The notes beneath the pieces are model-generated. The model searched no databases. It worked only from the letters and a program-made list of their open reading frames with translations, and was not told the DNA's origin. From NCBI GenBank assembly GCA_905216145.1, contig CAJMST010000004.1:1-64000 (forward strand): DNA of 64,000 bases. Direction: 5' to 3'. Shown piece by piece: positions 37,234-46,005 of this stretch; positions within the stretch are counted from its first letter, which is position 1; each line of letters opens with the position of its first letter. Both the position numbers and the translations under genes were made by a program. Source of the DNA: an uncultured bacterium. Its GTDB lineage: Bacteria; Actinomycetota; Coriobacteriia; Coriobacteriales; Coriobacteriaceae.

Positions 37234-37330
37234 GAGTTTGCAGCTTCCGTGAGGGTCAAGTATTTACGTAGACCTCATGGGAAACATACAGTTCTCCCTA
37301 ACCTGGGGTAAACTGGCTGATGGTAATTTT

Positions 37331-37358
37331 GGGATGCCGGTCTGGCGATCGGCATCCC
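37331..37358 (+). terminator. Intra-operon hairpin after oppA
   Basis: Perfect 9-bp stem GGGATGCCG / CGGCATCCC, 10-base loop, no T-run. Comparable in place to the hairpin after the binding-protein gene at 19267. Confidence 0.65.
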
Positions 37359-37389
37359 ATTTAGGTTAATCCCTAGATAGGGGAGTGGT

Positions 37390-38427
37390 ATGGGTAAGTA
37401 CATCGTTAAACGTGTGCTTCAGTTCATCCCGGTGTTTTTGGGCGTTACGCTGATTCTGTTCGCCCTCCAGAATATCGTGCCGGGAGATCCGATCAAGCTG
37501 ATCGGTGGAGACAAGGCTCTGTCCCCCGAGGTGGAGCTTCAGCTTCGCGTCCGCTATCACCTGGTCCAGTCGGACGAGGACGGCAACGCGATCCTTGACG
37601 AGAACGGCGATCCCGTTCAAACGTCGCTCGTGGACCGTTACTTGTATTACATGAACGGCCTGCTTCATGGCGATCTGGGCAATTCGTATCAGCGCAAGCT
37701 ACCGGTTACGGATATCTTTGCCCAGAAGTATCCGTATACGATCAAACTTGCCGCGTGCGCCATCGTGCTCGAGGCAATCATGGGTATCGGTGCGGGTATC
37801 ATTTCGGCGGTAAAGCGTTATTCCTTCTGGGATATTTTGGTAACGCTCACCACGTCGATCCTCGTTGCGGTCCCGGCCTTCTGGCTCGGTATGTTGCTGC
37901 AGCTGTTCTTTGGCGTCATCCTCAAGGACGCCACGGGCGGTGCAATCTCCATGCCGATCTCGGGTGCCGGCGGTTCCAGCTCTCAGTATCAGGATTGGAT
38001 GCACTATGTGCTTCCGACCATTACGCTGGCTTCGGTTTCGACCGCTTACGCCGCCCGCATTATGCGCTCGCAGCTGCTTGACGTCATGAACCAGGATTAC
38101 ATCCGTACGGCAAAGGCCAAGGGTCTCTCCAATCGCGCGATCATCGTCAAGCATGCGCTTAAGAATGCACTCATCCCCGTCGTTACCTATATTGGTGTCG
38201 ACTTTGGCGGCATGCTTTCGGGCGCCATCCTGACCGAGACGGTCTTTAACTGGCCCGGTATCGGCTATGAGGTCTATCGCGCCATTAGCATGCGTGACTG
38301 GCCCATCGTTATGGGCGGCGTTACGCTCATCGTTGTCGTCGTCATGGTGATCAACCTGCTCGTCGACATTAGCTATGCATTCCTCGACCCGCGCATCCGC
38401 CTTGGCGGTCCGTCGGATAAGGCCTAA
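37390..38427 (+). CDS. oppB: Oligopeptide ABC transporter permease
   Basis: Membrane subunit of DppB/OppB type, 345 residues, with the N-terminal helix of GKYIVKRVLQFIPVFLGVTL, a periplasmic-side insertion of about 60 residues, the BPD_transp_1 helices and EAA loop (TAKAKGLSNRAIIVKHALKN). Start ATG 37390 behind GGGGAG. Followed after 14 bases by oppC. Confidence 0.93.
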   Translation: MGKYIVKRVLQFIPVFLGVTLILFALQNIVPGDPIKLIGGDKALSPEVELQLRVRYHLVQSDEDGNAILDENGDPVQTSLVDRYLYYMNGLLHGDLGNSYQRKLPVTDIFAQKYPYTIKLAACAIVLEAIMGIGAGIISAVKRYSFWDILVTLTTSILVAVPAFWLGMLLQLFFGVILKDATGGAISMPISGAGGSSSQYQDWMHYVLPTITLASVSTAYAARIMRSQLLDVMNQDYIRTAKAKGLSNRAIIVKHALKNALIPVVTYIGVDFGGMLSGAILTETVFNWPGIGYEVYRAISMRDWPIVMGGVTLIVVVVMVINLLVDISYAFLDPRIRLGGPSDKA

Positions 38428-38441
38428 GGGAGGTACGTCTC

Positions 38442-39377
38442 ATGCAGGAAACTGATTCTCAGTCTCAGGAGCAGGCTACCGCCACCAAGGCCGCATCTGC
38501 TCCCGCGAAGTCCCGCACGCTGTGGGGCGACGCTTTTAAGCGTCTTCGTAAGAACAAACTCGCCGTTATCGGTGTCTGTTGGATCATCATCGTCGTTGTG
38601 GTTGCCCTGACTGCAGATCTGTGGGCTAAGCCCTGGCTCGGTTCCCCGACGGCTTCCGACTCGACCACTATGGCCGAGACGTCGCTGTTGGCTCCGTGTG
38701 CAGAGCACCCGTTTGGCACCGACGCCCTTGGTCGCGACATTCTCGTCCGCGTTATCTACGGTGCGCGCGTTTCGCTGTCCGTCGGAATTATGGCCACCGC
38801 GATCTCCACGCTAATTGGTCTGGTCATGGGTGCTCTGGCCGGTTTCTACGGCGGCATCTGGGATACGATCATCATGCGCTGTGCGGACATCTTCCTGGCG
38901 TTCCCGTACGTGCTGTTCGTTGTCGCCATGATCGCCGTTATCGGCCGTGGCCTTCAGAACGTCTTTATCGCCATCGGTATTCTCGGCTGGCCTTCGATTG
39001 CGCGCGTCTTCCGATCCGCGATCCTGACGGTCAAGGAAAATGACTATGTTGATGCTGCGCGCGCGATGGGTGCATCCGATGCTCGTATCGTCGTACGTCA
39101 CATCTTCCCGAACTCCGTCGCCTCCATCGTGGTCTACGCGACCATGAACATTGGTGGCGCCATTCTGACCGAGTCCGCTCTGTCCTTCCTCGGCATGGGC
39201 GTTATTCCGCCTACGCCTTCGTGGGGCTCCATGATTCAGGACGGTCAGCAGTATCTTCTGACCGCTCCCTGGATGATGATCATGCCCGGTCTGGCAATTC
39301 TCTCGACGGTGCTCGCCTTCACCCTGCTGGGTGACGGTCTGCGCGACGCCCTCGACGTCAAGATGAAGGACGCATAA
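38442..39377 (+). CDS. oppC: Oligopeptide ABC transporter permease
   Basis: DppC/OppC-type membrane subunit, 311 residues: an N-terminal cytoplasmic stretch, OppC_N helix KLAVIGVCWIIIVVVVALTA, then the transporter core with FGTDALGRDILVRVIYGARV and the EAA loop AARAMGASDARIVVRHIFPN. Ends two bases before oppD. Confidence 0.93.
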   Translation: MQETDSQSQEQATATKAASAPAKSRTLWGDAFKRLRKNKLAVIGVCWIIIVVVVALTADLWAKPWLGSPTASDSTTMAETSLLAPCAEHPFGTDALGRDILVRVIYGARVSLSVGIMATAISTLIGLVMGALAGFYGGIWDTIIMRCADIFLAFPYVLFVVAMIAVIGRGLQNVFIAIGILGWPSIARVFRSAILTVKENDYVDAARAMGASDARIVVRHIFPNSVASIVVYATMNIGGAILTESALSFLGMGVIPPTPSWGSMIQDGQQYLLTAPWMMIMPGLAILSTVLAFTLLGDGLRDALDVKMKDA

Positions 39378-39379
39378 GG

Positions 39380-40470
39380 ATGAAGAAGAACAAGAACTAT
39401 GTGGACCTGAAGGACCAGCCGGTTCCTGAGGGCCAGCATCTGCTCGAGGTCGATGACCTTAAGATGTATTTCCACACCGAGGATGGCGTTGTTCGCGCTG
39501 TCGACGGTGTCTCCTACACGCTCGATCGCGGCGAGACCCTGGGCGTCGTCGGTGAGTCCGGCTCCGGTAAGTCCGTGACCGCCATGACCATCATGGGCCT
39601 CATCTCGATGCCTCCGGGAAAGATCGAGGGCGGTGACGTTCGCTATCGCGGCCGCTCCATCCTCGAAATGACCGAGGAAGAGATGCAGCACATTCGCGGC
39701 AACGATATCGCGATGATCTTCCAGGATCCCATGACCTCCTTGAACCCGGTCTATAAGATCGGCAAGCAGGTGGGCGAGGGCCTTCGTCTGCACCGTGGCT
39801 ACTCCAAGCAGGAGGCGCTCAAGCGCGCTACCGAGCTTTTGGACCTCGTGGGTATCCCCGAGCCCGAGAAGCGCGTCAATGAGTATCCGCACCAGTTCTC
39901 CGGCGGTATGCGTCAGCGTGTCATGATCGCTATGGCTCTTGCCTGCGATCCCGATATCCTGATTGCCGACGAGCCCACGACGGCTCTGGACGTTACCATT
40001 CAGGCTCAGATTATCGAGCTCATGCAGGAAATGCAGGAGAAGAACGGCAACGCCATCATCATGATTACCCATGACCTGGGCGTCGTTGCCGATATGGCCG
40101 ATAAGATCATGGTTATGTACGCCGGCCGTCCCGTCGAGTTCGGTACTGCTGAGGAAATCTTCTACGAGAGTCGCCACCCCTACACCTGGGGCCTTATCCG
40201 CTCCATCCCGGAGCAGGCCATCGAAGAGAAGAAGCCGCTTACGCCGATTCGCGGCAACCCGCCTTCGCTCATGAACCTGCCTGAGGGCTGCGTGTTCTCG
40301 CCTCGTTGTCCCTATGCGACGGACAAGTGCCGCAAGCAGCGCCCCGAGCGCGTTGTCACCGAGTCTGGTCATTACTCTGCGTGCCACTACTCCGGTGACC
40401 CCGAGTTCCTCAAGAACGCTCCTGAGACGTCCCGTACGCGCAAGGATTCCAAGAAGGGAGGCGAGGCGTA

Positions 40471-40471
<1 letters not shown>
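39380..40471 (+). CDS. oppD: Oligopeptide ABC transporter ATPase
   Basis: Nucleotide-binding subunit with Walker A GESGSGKS, signature FSGGMRQRVMIA, Walker B ILIADEPTTALD and H-loop ITHDLGVV. The C-terminal oligo_HPY extension keeps the cysteine set CVFSPRCPYATDKC plus a later CHY (from about residue 304); in OppD of other actinobacteria this region binds a [4Fe-4S] cluster. Length 363. Its stop codon overlaps the oppF start (ATGA-like junction). Confidence 0.94.
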
Positions 40472-41499
<1,028 letters not shown>

Positions 41500-41513
41500 T
41501 CGGTTGTCTGTCC

Positions 41514-41647
41514 GGGCCCGTGCTGGACTTAGTTTTCAGAACGTCCTCGACCATGGAAACCCCCTTATCCTGCTCCTTCGGAGCTGCGGATAAGGGGGTT
41601 TCCTGGTCAGTGCGGAATGTTCTGAAAACTAAGTCCAGCACGGGCCC
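41514..41647 (+). repeat. 134-nt near-perfect hairpin after the opp operon
   Basis: Outer arms 41514-41542 and 41619-41647 are 29 bases each and perfectly complementary (beginning GGGCCCGTGCTGG). An inner stem pairs 41555-41570 with 41588-41603 (GGAAACCCCCTTATCC), and the apex is GCTCC-TTC-GGAGC. Between them GACCA pairs with TGGTC. Nearly the whole element folds on itself. It has no coding potential and no T-run beyond it; it may end the opp transcript, or be a mobile palindromic repeat. Confidence 0.85.
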
Positions 41648-41662
41648 TGTGTTACCGCTGCA

Positions 41663-41671
41663 GGGGGGGGG
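41663..41671 (+). repeat. Run of nine G
   Basis: A G9 homopolymer in non-coding sequence between two hairpins. Such tracts slip easily; here no reading frame depends on it. Confidence 0.6.
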
Positions 41672-41714
41672 TGCGATTCCTTGATCGCTCACTTAATCTA
41701 ATTGGAAAGATAGT

Positions 41715-41740
41715 GAGGCCGGAGCGTTGGCTCCGGCCTC
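41715..41740 (+). terminator. Short hairpin in the 41.5-42.1 kb island
   Basis: Perfect 11-bp stem GAGGCCGGAGC / GCTCCGGCCTC with a GTTG loop, followed by CCCC rather than T. Role unknown. Confidence 0.55.
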
Positions 41741-41750
41741 CCCATATAAG

Positions 41751-41769
41751 GGCTCGACAAAGTCGAGCC
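41751..41769 (+). repeat. Short hairpin in the 41.5-42.1 kb island
   Basis: Perfect 8-bp stem GGCTCGAC / GTCGAGCC with an AAA loop, 10 bases after the previous one. Confidence 0.55.
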
Positions 41770-41830
41770 ACCAAATTTGCATCAGCCCCCAGAACATGTT
41801 TGAGAACGGTGTCTGGAGTACGTGAACGTA

Positions 41831-41955
41831 GGCCCCGAATCGGTGTTGCCTCCCGGCGCATTCCGCAGGGTGAGCGATATTTTGCAGCACGAAGTGCGCA
41901 GCAAAATATCGCTCATGCCCGAGGATGCGCCGGGAGGCAACACCGATTCGGGGCC
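41831..41955 (+). repeat. 125-nt near-perfect hairpin before tRNA-Leu
   Basis: Outer arms 41831-41861 and 41925-41955 (31 bases, beginning GGCCCCGAATCGG) are perfectly complementary. After a 9 x 9 internal loop, 41871-41885 pairs with 41901-41915 (15 bp, AT-rich core GATATTTTGC), and the apex is GCAC-GAA-GTGC. It does not share sequence with the hairpin at 41514. Nothing codes here. Confidence 0.85.
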
Positions 41956-41993
41956 GGACACACGGATCTACCTGCGCATTTACAAATTCGTAA

Positions 41994-42042
41994 ACTTTTT
42001 TGAAAAAAGTGCTTGCACAGTTCTCGAATCATAGGTTATTAT
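41994..42042 (+). promoter_or_regulatory. tRNA-Leu promoter with upstream A/T dyad
   Basis: ACTTTTTTGAAAAAAGT (41994-42010) directly abuts the -35 TTGCAC (42013-42018); -10 TATTAT (42037-42042), spacer 18. The same dyad precedes the tRNA promoters at 45465 and 47813 and looks like an UP element for strong expression. Confidence 0.75.
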
Positions 42043-42099
42043 CTTCCTCGTTGAACGCGCGGGTCCGACAAAACGAACCGTGAATCAACAACATAGCAT

Positions 42100-42189
42100 G
42101 TCGGAGTGGCGGAATTGGCAGACGCGCTAGCTTGAGGTGCTAGTGACCGCTTTTTGGTCATGCGGGTTCAAGTCCCGCCTCCGACACCA
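42100..42189 (+). tRNA. tRNA-Leu (GAG)
   Basis: Acceptor GTCGGAG / CTCCGAC, anticodon stem CTAGC / GCTAG with loop TTGAGGT (anticodon GAG), long class II variable arm (GACCGCTTTTTGGTC), T-loop GGTTCAAGTCC, encoded CCA. Confidence 0.96.
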
Positions 42190-42248
42190 TCGCATTTGAG
42201 AAGCCTCTTCGGAGGCTTTTTTGTTACCGATAGACGGTGGGGTCCACG

Positions 42249-44594
42249 ATGGAAACGCTTGAACGCAACGAGTGGGCAGACGTTGCCCAACTAGTCGAGA
42301 TCACGAGCGATGCTGTCATCATCTGCGAGCTCGACGGAACCATTCTGCATGTGAATAATCGCTTACTTGGTTTGATGTGCGAGGAACGCGCCGACGTCAT
42401 CGGTGGAGATGTTAAAGACGTCCTGTACTCGTCCGCTTTTGAACGTGCGACGGAACATCGTCTGCCATTTGAAACTGATGGCTCCGAGAACGAACTGATG
42501 CTCAAGCTGAGTGACGGCTCCTTTATCCCCGTCTTGGTTCGTGCGGGCTCCGTAACGCCTCCACGCATCTTTGGGCGCCGCGCGCCACGTGTCCTGGTGG
42601 CGCTCCATAGCATCGAAGAACAGTATTCGCACGACCGTCAGCTCAAGCGTGCTCTTTCGGAGCTTAGAGTGGCTAACAAGCGCCTCTCTGGCACGCTCTC
42701 GGTCATTATGAGTACCGTGGGCTCCGATGAGCTGCCCAGCCTACTTGATACCGTTTTGAACCAGCTTGTAGGAACGCTCGATGCTTCGGGTGCTGCTATC
42801 TATTTTTCTGAGAGCGGCGGTTTTAAACTTCGCGGTGTTTCCAAGGAGCTGTACGACAGCTACCTGCCTGAGTTTTTGCCGTATGGCGCTGGCATTCCGA
42901 CGTATGTTCTTCGTGAGTCGCGTGCCTGTCGCTTGTCGATTCAACAGGACCTTGAGGGTGATAAGGCCGCCTCCGGTATGTTTATGGACCTGGACAATCG
43001 TTCTAAGCACCTGTTGCGTATGCAGGATATGCCTCCGTACCGCAGCGAGATCTGTCTTCCCGTTTTTTACGGTACGCAGATCCTTGGCGTGCTGGAAGTT
43101 GGTTGGAAACGCCCTCAGGCACCGCTTGCCTATGACGTTAATGTGCTCGAGGTCATTTGCGATTACCTGTCTATCCAACTGGTCGGCATGGCATCGAGTC
43201 TTCGCTCTCGTCGCACGGCCGAGCTTGGCCGCTCGCTCAATGTCTTACGTGATGAGTTGTTTGCCTTTCTAGACGATTCCGTCGCGGCTACCCAGGCGGT
43301 ATCGTCCGAGATCTGCAATATGCTCAACTGCCATTTTTGCCCTGTTGAGTATGACGCCAGTCTGGATTCCTACGTCATAGATTTTGAAGGCGGCAGTCGC
43401 GTTGCTTTGCCGGACGATCCCGAGAAGCTTTTCTTTTCCACGACGGCGCCAGCGGCACGTCTGGGGGCTGGTCCTGATGGCTTTGGGGCGTCTGTTTTGG
43501 GCGGCACGAGTGCCGAGGACCTTAAACACGTCCGCATAACTCGCGTTGACGAATCGATGCCTATGGGAGGCTGGCTTAGGGCGCATGGTCTACCTTGCCA
43601 AGGTCTCTACGTCGACACCGGCATCGAGGCGGGGCGCCCGCGCTCTGAGGGTGATGGCAAGCACAGCAGCGACGCGATTGTTCCTGCTTCTGTTGCGAAG
43701 GGCCCGACGACGCGCGCGCTGCTGCTTCGTGATGGCAGCCAAGAGCCGATTGATGACCTTGAATATGACTACTTGGTGCACTTGGCGCATGACTTTGAAC
43801 TGATCTACGAAGGCGAATCTCAAAAGCGCGAGGAGCGCCATATCGCTCAGACCCTCCAGATCGGCATGAGAAATTCCCTGGGGGATGTTCCGGGTATCGC
43901 AACCGATTCGGTGTACCTGTCGGCCACGAACTCGGCGTTGGTCGGCGGCGATTTCTATACGCTCATCCGACTTCCCGACGACTGCGCCGTCATGATTCTG
44001 GGTGATGTGTCTGGCAAAGGCATTGAGGCCGCATCGATGTCCGCGCTCGTCAAGACGGCCCTGACGGCATATGCCTGGGAGGGCGCTGGCCCGGCCCGCA
44101 TGGCGCGCTCCCTTAACAGCATGCTCATGGGCTTTTCGAGGGTCGAGACGTTCGTGACGGCCTTTATCGCCAAGATTGACCTTAAAGCCGGACGCGCAAC
44201 GTATTGTTCGGCGGGCCATCCTCCGACCATGGTCATCAGGCCAGAGTCGATGCCGCTGGGCGGCGGCGAGGCCCGTGGGGGAGAGGTCGAACTGCTTGGA
44301 TGCCAATCGGGCGTAATCGGTGCATTCGAAGGCATGGTGTACGAGACGGGTGCCTTTACGTTCGCCCCCGGCGACATGCTCTTTATGTATACGGATGGAA
44401 CGATTGAGGCCCGTGACCGCACCGGAGCATTCTTTGGCGAGCAGCGCTTGCGCGATCTTCTGCTTTCTGTTTCGGGGGAGGGCGTGTCGGGCATTTGCGG
44501 CAAGGTCTTGGGCGAGCTCGACCGATTTACCGAATCGGCGCTGGACGACGACATTGCATTGGTGTCCCTTGAGTTTTTACGGGGTCGTTCATAG
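42249..44594 (+). CDS. PAS-GAF-PP2C (SpoIIE/RsbU-type) serine phosphatase
   Basis: Predicted cytosolic sensor phosphatase of 781 residues with no membrane segment. An N-terminal PAS-like domain (about 10-120) is followed by a helical linker, a GAF domain (about 155-310), a poorly defined middle part (about 320-550) and a C-terminal SpoIIE-type PP2C domain. Metal-binding aspartates are in LVGGDFY (about 565) and ILGDVSGKGIEAA (about 585), and in the terminal DDDIALV. Enzymes of this class dephosphorylate STAS antagonists in partner-switching control of sigma factors. The next gene encodes just such a STAS domain fused to a kinase, so that is the likely substrate. Start ATG 42249, after GGTGGGG; a GTG three codons earlier is possible. 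Confidence 0.88.
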   Translation: METLERNEWADVAQLVEITSDAVIICELDGTILHVNNRLLGLMCEERADVIGGDVKDVLYSSAFERATEHRLPFETDGSENELMLKLSDGSFIPVLVRAGSVTPPRIFGRRAPRVLVALHSIEEQYSHDRQLKRALSELRVANKRLSGTLSVIMSTVGSDELPSLLDTVLNQLVGTLDASGAAIYFSESGGFKLRGVSKELYDSYLPEFLPYGAGIPTYVLRESRACRLSIQQDLEGDKAASGMFMDLDNRSKHLLRMQDMPPYRSEICLPVFYGTQILGVLEVGWKRPQAPLAYDVNVLEVICDYLSIQLVGMASSLRSRRTAELGRSLNVLRDELFAFLDDSVAATQAVSSEICNMLNCHFCPVEYDASLDSYVIDFEGGSRVALPDDPEKLFFSTTAPAARLGAGPDGFGASVLGGTSAEDLKHVRITRVDESMPMGGWLRAHGLPCQGLYVDTGIEAGRPRSEGDGKHSSDAIVPASVAKGPTTRALLLRDGSQEPIDDLEYDYLVHLAHDFELIYEGESQKREERHIAQTLQIGMRNSLGDVPGIATDSVYLSATNSALVGGDFYTLIRLPDDCAVMILGDVSGKGIEAASMSALVKTALTAYAWEGAGPARMARSLNSMLMGFSRVETFVTAFIAKIDLKAGRATYCSAGHPPTMVIRPESMPLGGGEARGGEVELLGCQSGVIGAFEGMVYETGAFTFAPGDMLFMYTDGTIEARDRTGAFFGEQRLRDLLLSVSGEGVSGICGKVLGELDRFTESALDDDIALVSLEFLRGRS

Positions 44595-44672
44595 ACGACG
44601 CTGGACGGGCTGAATCCGCACGGTTGGGGAAACAAATGCATCGAGTGGGCTTTTTTGGGGAACCATGGTCGT

Positions 44673-45419
44673 ATGAATGAGTGGAATGACATAGCGGTTT
44701 TGACGCCACCGGGCGATATCGACATCGCCACGGTGCCTGCGCTGCGTCGGCGGTTGGATGCTTTGGTTGACCGCGGCGTGCGTCGTGTCGTCATCAACTG
44801 TCAGGCTGTTGGCTTTATCGATTCGACGGGCTTGGCATTCCTGCTTACGCGCGCTCGTGAGCTCATGAGGCGAGAAGGCCTGCTTTCGCTCGTCAATGCA
44901 TCAGGCGAAGTTGTTCGCTTTTTGGAGATTGCTCGTCTTGTCGATATCCTTCATGTCGCGGGTCCGGCACGGGAGTCTATTCCCGCCATTCCGGTGGGGG
45001 AGCTGCCTCGCTGGAGTAAGAGCGTCGAGGTCCGTCAGGGTATCGAGAATCTTCCATACTACCGACATCACATCGCCGAACTCCTTGAATCGCTTCCGTT
45101 GCGCCGCGACGAGCGCTACGATGTCGCATTGGCGTCGGGGGAGGCGCTGGGTAATGCCTATGACCATGCGGGCGGTGTCGGGTGCGTCCTGACGGTTCAG
45201 GCCTATGGCGATCGCGTTGTGGTTGAGGTGCTTGATCGAGGTGCCGGCTATTCTATCGATAAAACGAGCGAGCCGGTCGCATCCGAGGAGCGCGGCCGTG
45301 GTATCAAGCTTATGCGTATGCTCGTCGATAACGTGGAGGTTGCGCGTCGTACAGACGGCGCCGGCACGCGCGTGCAGATGGTGAAGCTGTTTAGCGGAGC
45401 GCTCGAATCGTGTGCCTAG
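44673..45419 (+). CDS. STAS antagonist fused to HATPase_c anti-sigma-type kinase
   Basis: A single polypeptide joins the two normally separate partners of an RsbV/RsbW-type switch. Residues about 5-100 are a STAS domain with the phosphorylatable serine in FIDSTGLAFLL (Ser51). Residues about 115-245 are a GHKL ATPase with N-box GEALGNAYDHA (Glu157, Asn161), G1 box LDRGAG (Asp188) and G2-like RGRGIKLM. All catalytic residues are present. The upstream PP2C phosphatase would complete the cycle. No sigma-factor gene is nearby, so the final target is unknown. Start ATG 44673 is likely; a TTG 18 bases upstream is the alternative, and neither has a strong ribosome binding site. Confidence 0.85.
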   Translation: MNEWNDIAVLTPPGDIDIATVPALRRRLDALVDRGVRRVVINCQAVGFIDSTGLAFLLTRARELMRREGLLSLVNASGEVVRFLEIARLVDILHVAGPARESIPAIPVGELPRWSKSVEVRQGIENLPYYRHHIAELLESLPLRRDERYDVALASGEALGNAYDHAGGVGCVLTVQAYGDRVVVEVLDRGAGYSIDKTSEPVASEERGRGIKLMRMLVDNVEVARRTDGAGTRVQMVKLFSGALESCA

Positions 45420-45464
45420 CCAATCGCTTTGGCGCGTTTAGCTACCGAGAACATGCGGCAGACA

Positions 45465-45512
45465 ACTTTTTTGAAAAAAGTACTTGCGTCTTTTGGACAA
45501 CTCGCGTAAATT
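45465..45512 (+). promoter_or_regulatory. Promoter of the tRNA-Gly/Cys/Gly cluster with upstream A/T dyad
   Basis: ACTTTTTTGAAAAAAGT (45465-45481), -35 TTGCGT (45484-45489), 17 bases, -10 TAAATT (45507-45512). Same dyad as at 41994. Confidence 0.7.
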
Positions 45513-45524
45513 AATAACCCGCAA

Positions 45525-45600
45525 GCGGACATGGCTCAGTTGGTAGAGCACAACCTTGCCAAGGTTGGGGTCGCGGGTTCGAGCCCCGTTGTCCGCTCCA
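45525..45600 (+). tRNA. tRNA-Gly (GCC), copy 1
   Basis: Acceptor GCGGACA / TGTCCGC, anticodon arm CAACC-TTGCCAA-GGTTG, encoded CCA. Identical over 76 bases to the copies at 45751 and 47872. Confidence 0.97.
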
Positions 45601-45610
45601 TTGCATTTCC

Positions 45611-45633
45611 GGACCGTTTAGGCGGTCCTTTTT
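45611..45633 (+). terminator. Terminator-like hairpin between tRNA-Gly and tRNA-Cys
   Basis: GGACCG-TTTAGG-CGGTCC followed by five T, ending one base before tRNA-Cys. There is no room for a new promoter, so tRNA-Cys would depend on read-through. Confidence 0.7.
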
Positions 45634-45634
45634 C

Positions 45635-45708
45635 GGCGAAGTGGCCAAGTGGTAAGGCAGAGGCCTGCAAAGCCTTTACCCCCGGTTCGAATCCGGGCTT
45701 CGCCTCCA
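45635..45708 (+). tRNA. tRNA-Cys (GCA)
   Basis: Acceptor GGCGAAG / CTTCGCC, anticodon loop CTGCAAA (GCA), T-arm CCGGTTCGAATCCGG, encoded CCA. Confidence 0.97.
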
Positions 45709-45718
45709 GGCAACATCC

Positions 45719-45744
45719 GGGCGCTCCGGCGCCCGTTTTGTTTT
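45719..45744 (+). terminator. Terminator-like hairpin between tRNA-Cys and tRNA-Gly copy 2
   Basis: GGGCGC-TCCG-GCGCCC followed by GTTTTGTTTT, six bases before the next tRNA. Confidence 0.75.
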
Positions 45745-45750
45745 ACATAT

Positions 45751-45826
45751 GCGGACATGGCTCAGTTGGTAGAGCACAACCTTGCCAAGGTTGGGGTCGC
45801 GGGTTCGAGCCCCGTTGTCCGCTCCA
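45751..45826 (+). tRNA. tRNA-Gly (GCC), copy 2
   Basis: Same 76 bases as copy 1, with encoded CCA. Confidence 0.97.
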
Positions 45827-45834
45827 AACGCAAC

Positions 45835-45866
45835 AGCCCGACTACTACGGTAGCCGGGCTTTTTTT
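45835..45866 (+). terminator. Terminator after the tRNA-Gly/Cys/Gly cluster
   Basis: AGCCCGACTAC / GTAGCCGGGCT with a TACG loop, one mismatch, followed by six T. Confidence 0.88.
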
Positions 45867-46005
45867 GTACCTATCTCCTAGGCTCGAACCCGAAAGGGAG
45901 CGAGCGTTTTGGGGCGTGGCTGTGGCGTTGTTTGCCGCGAATGTCAGCTTTGGGCGTATCATCGTGGGCATCTCGCAAAACCTCGTTGCAAGGGAGGCTT
46001 ACCCC

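Noticed and set aside
41514..41955. Integron attC sites or CRISPR repeats
   Set aside because: The hairpins have no GTTRRRY/RYYYAAC core sites, no repeated units with spacers, and no integrase or cas gene is nearby.
45649..46005. N-terminal extension of the GH13 protein
   Set aside because: The open frame runs through tRNA-Cys and tRNA-Gly; the proper start at 46006 has a good ribosome binding site and matches the family's N-terminus.
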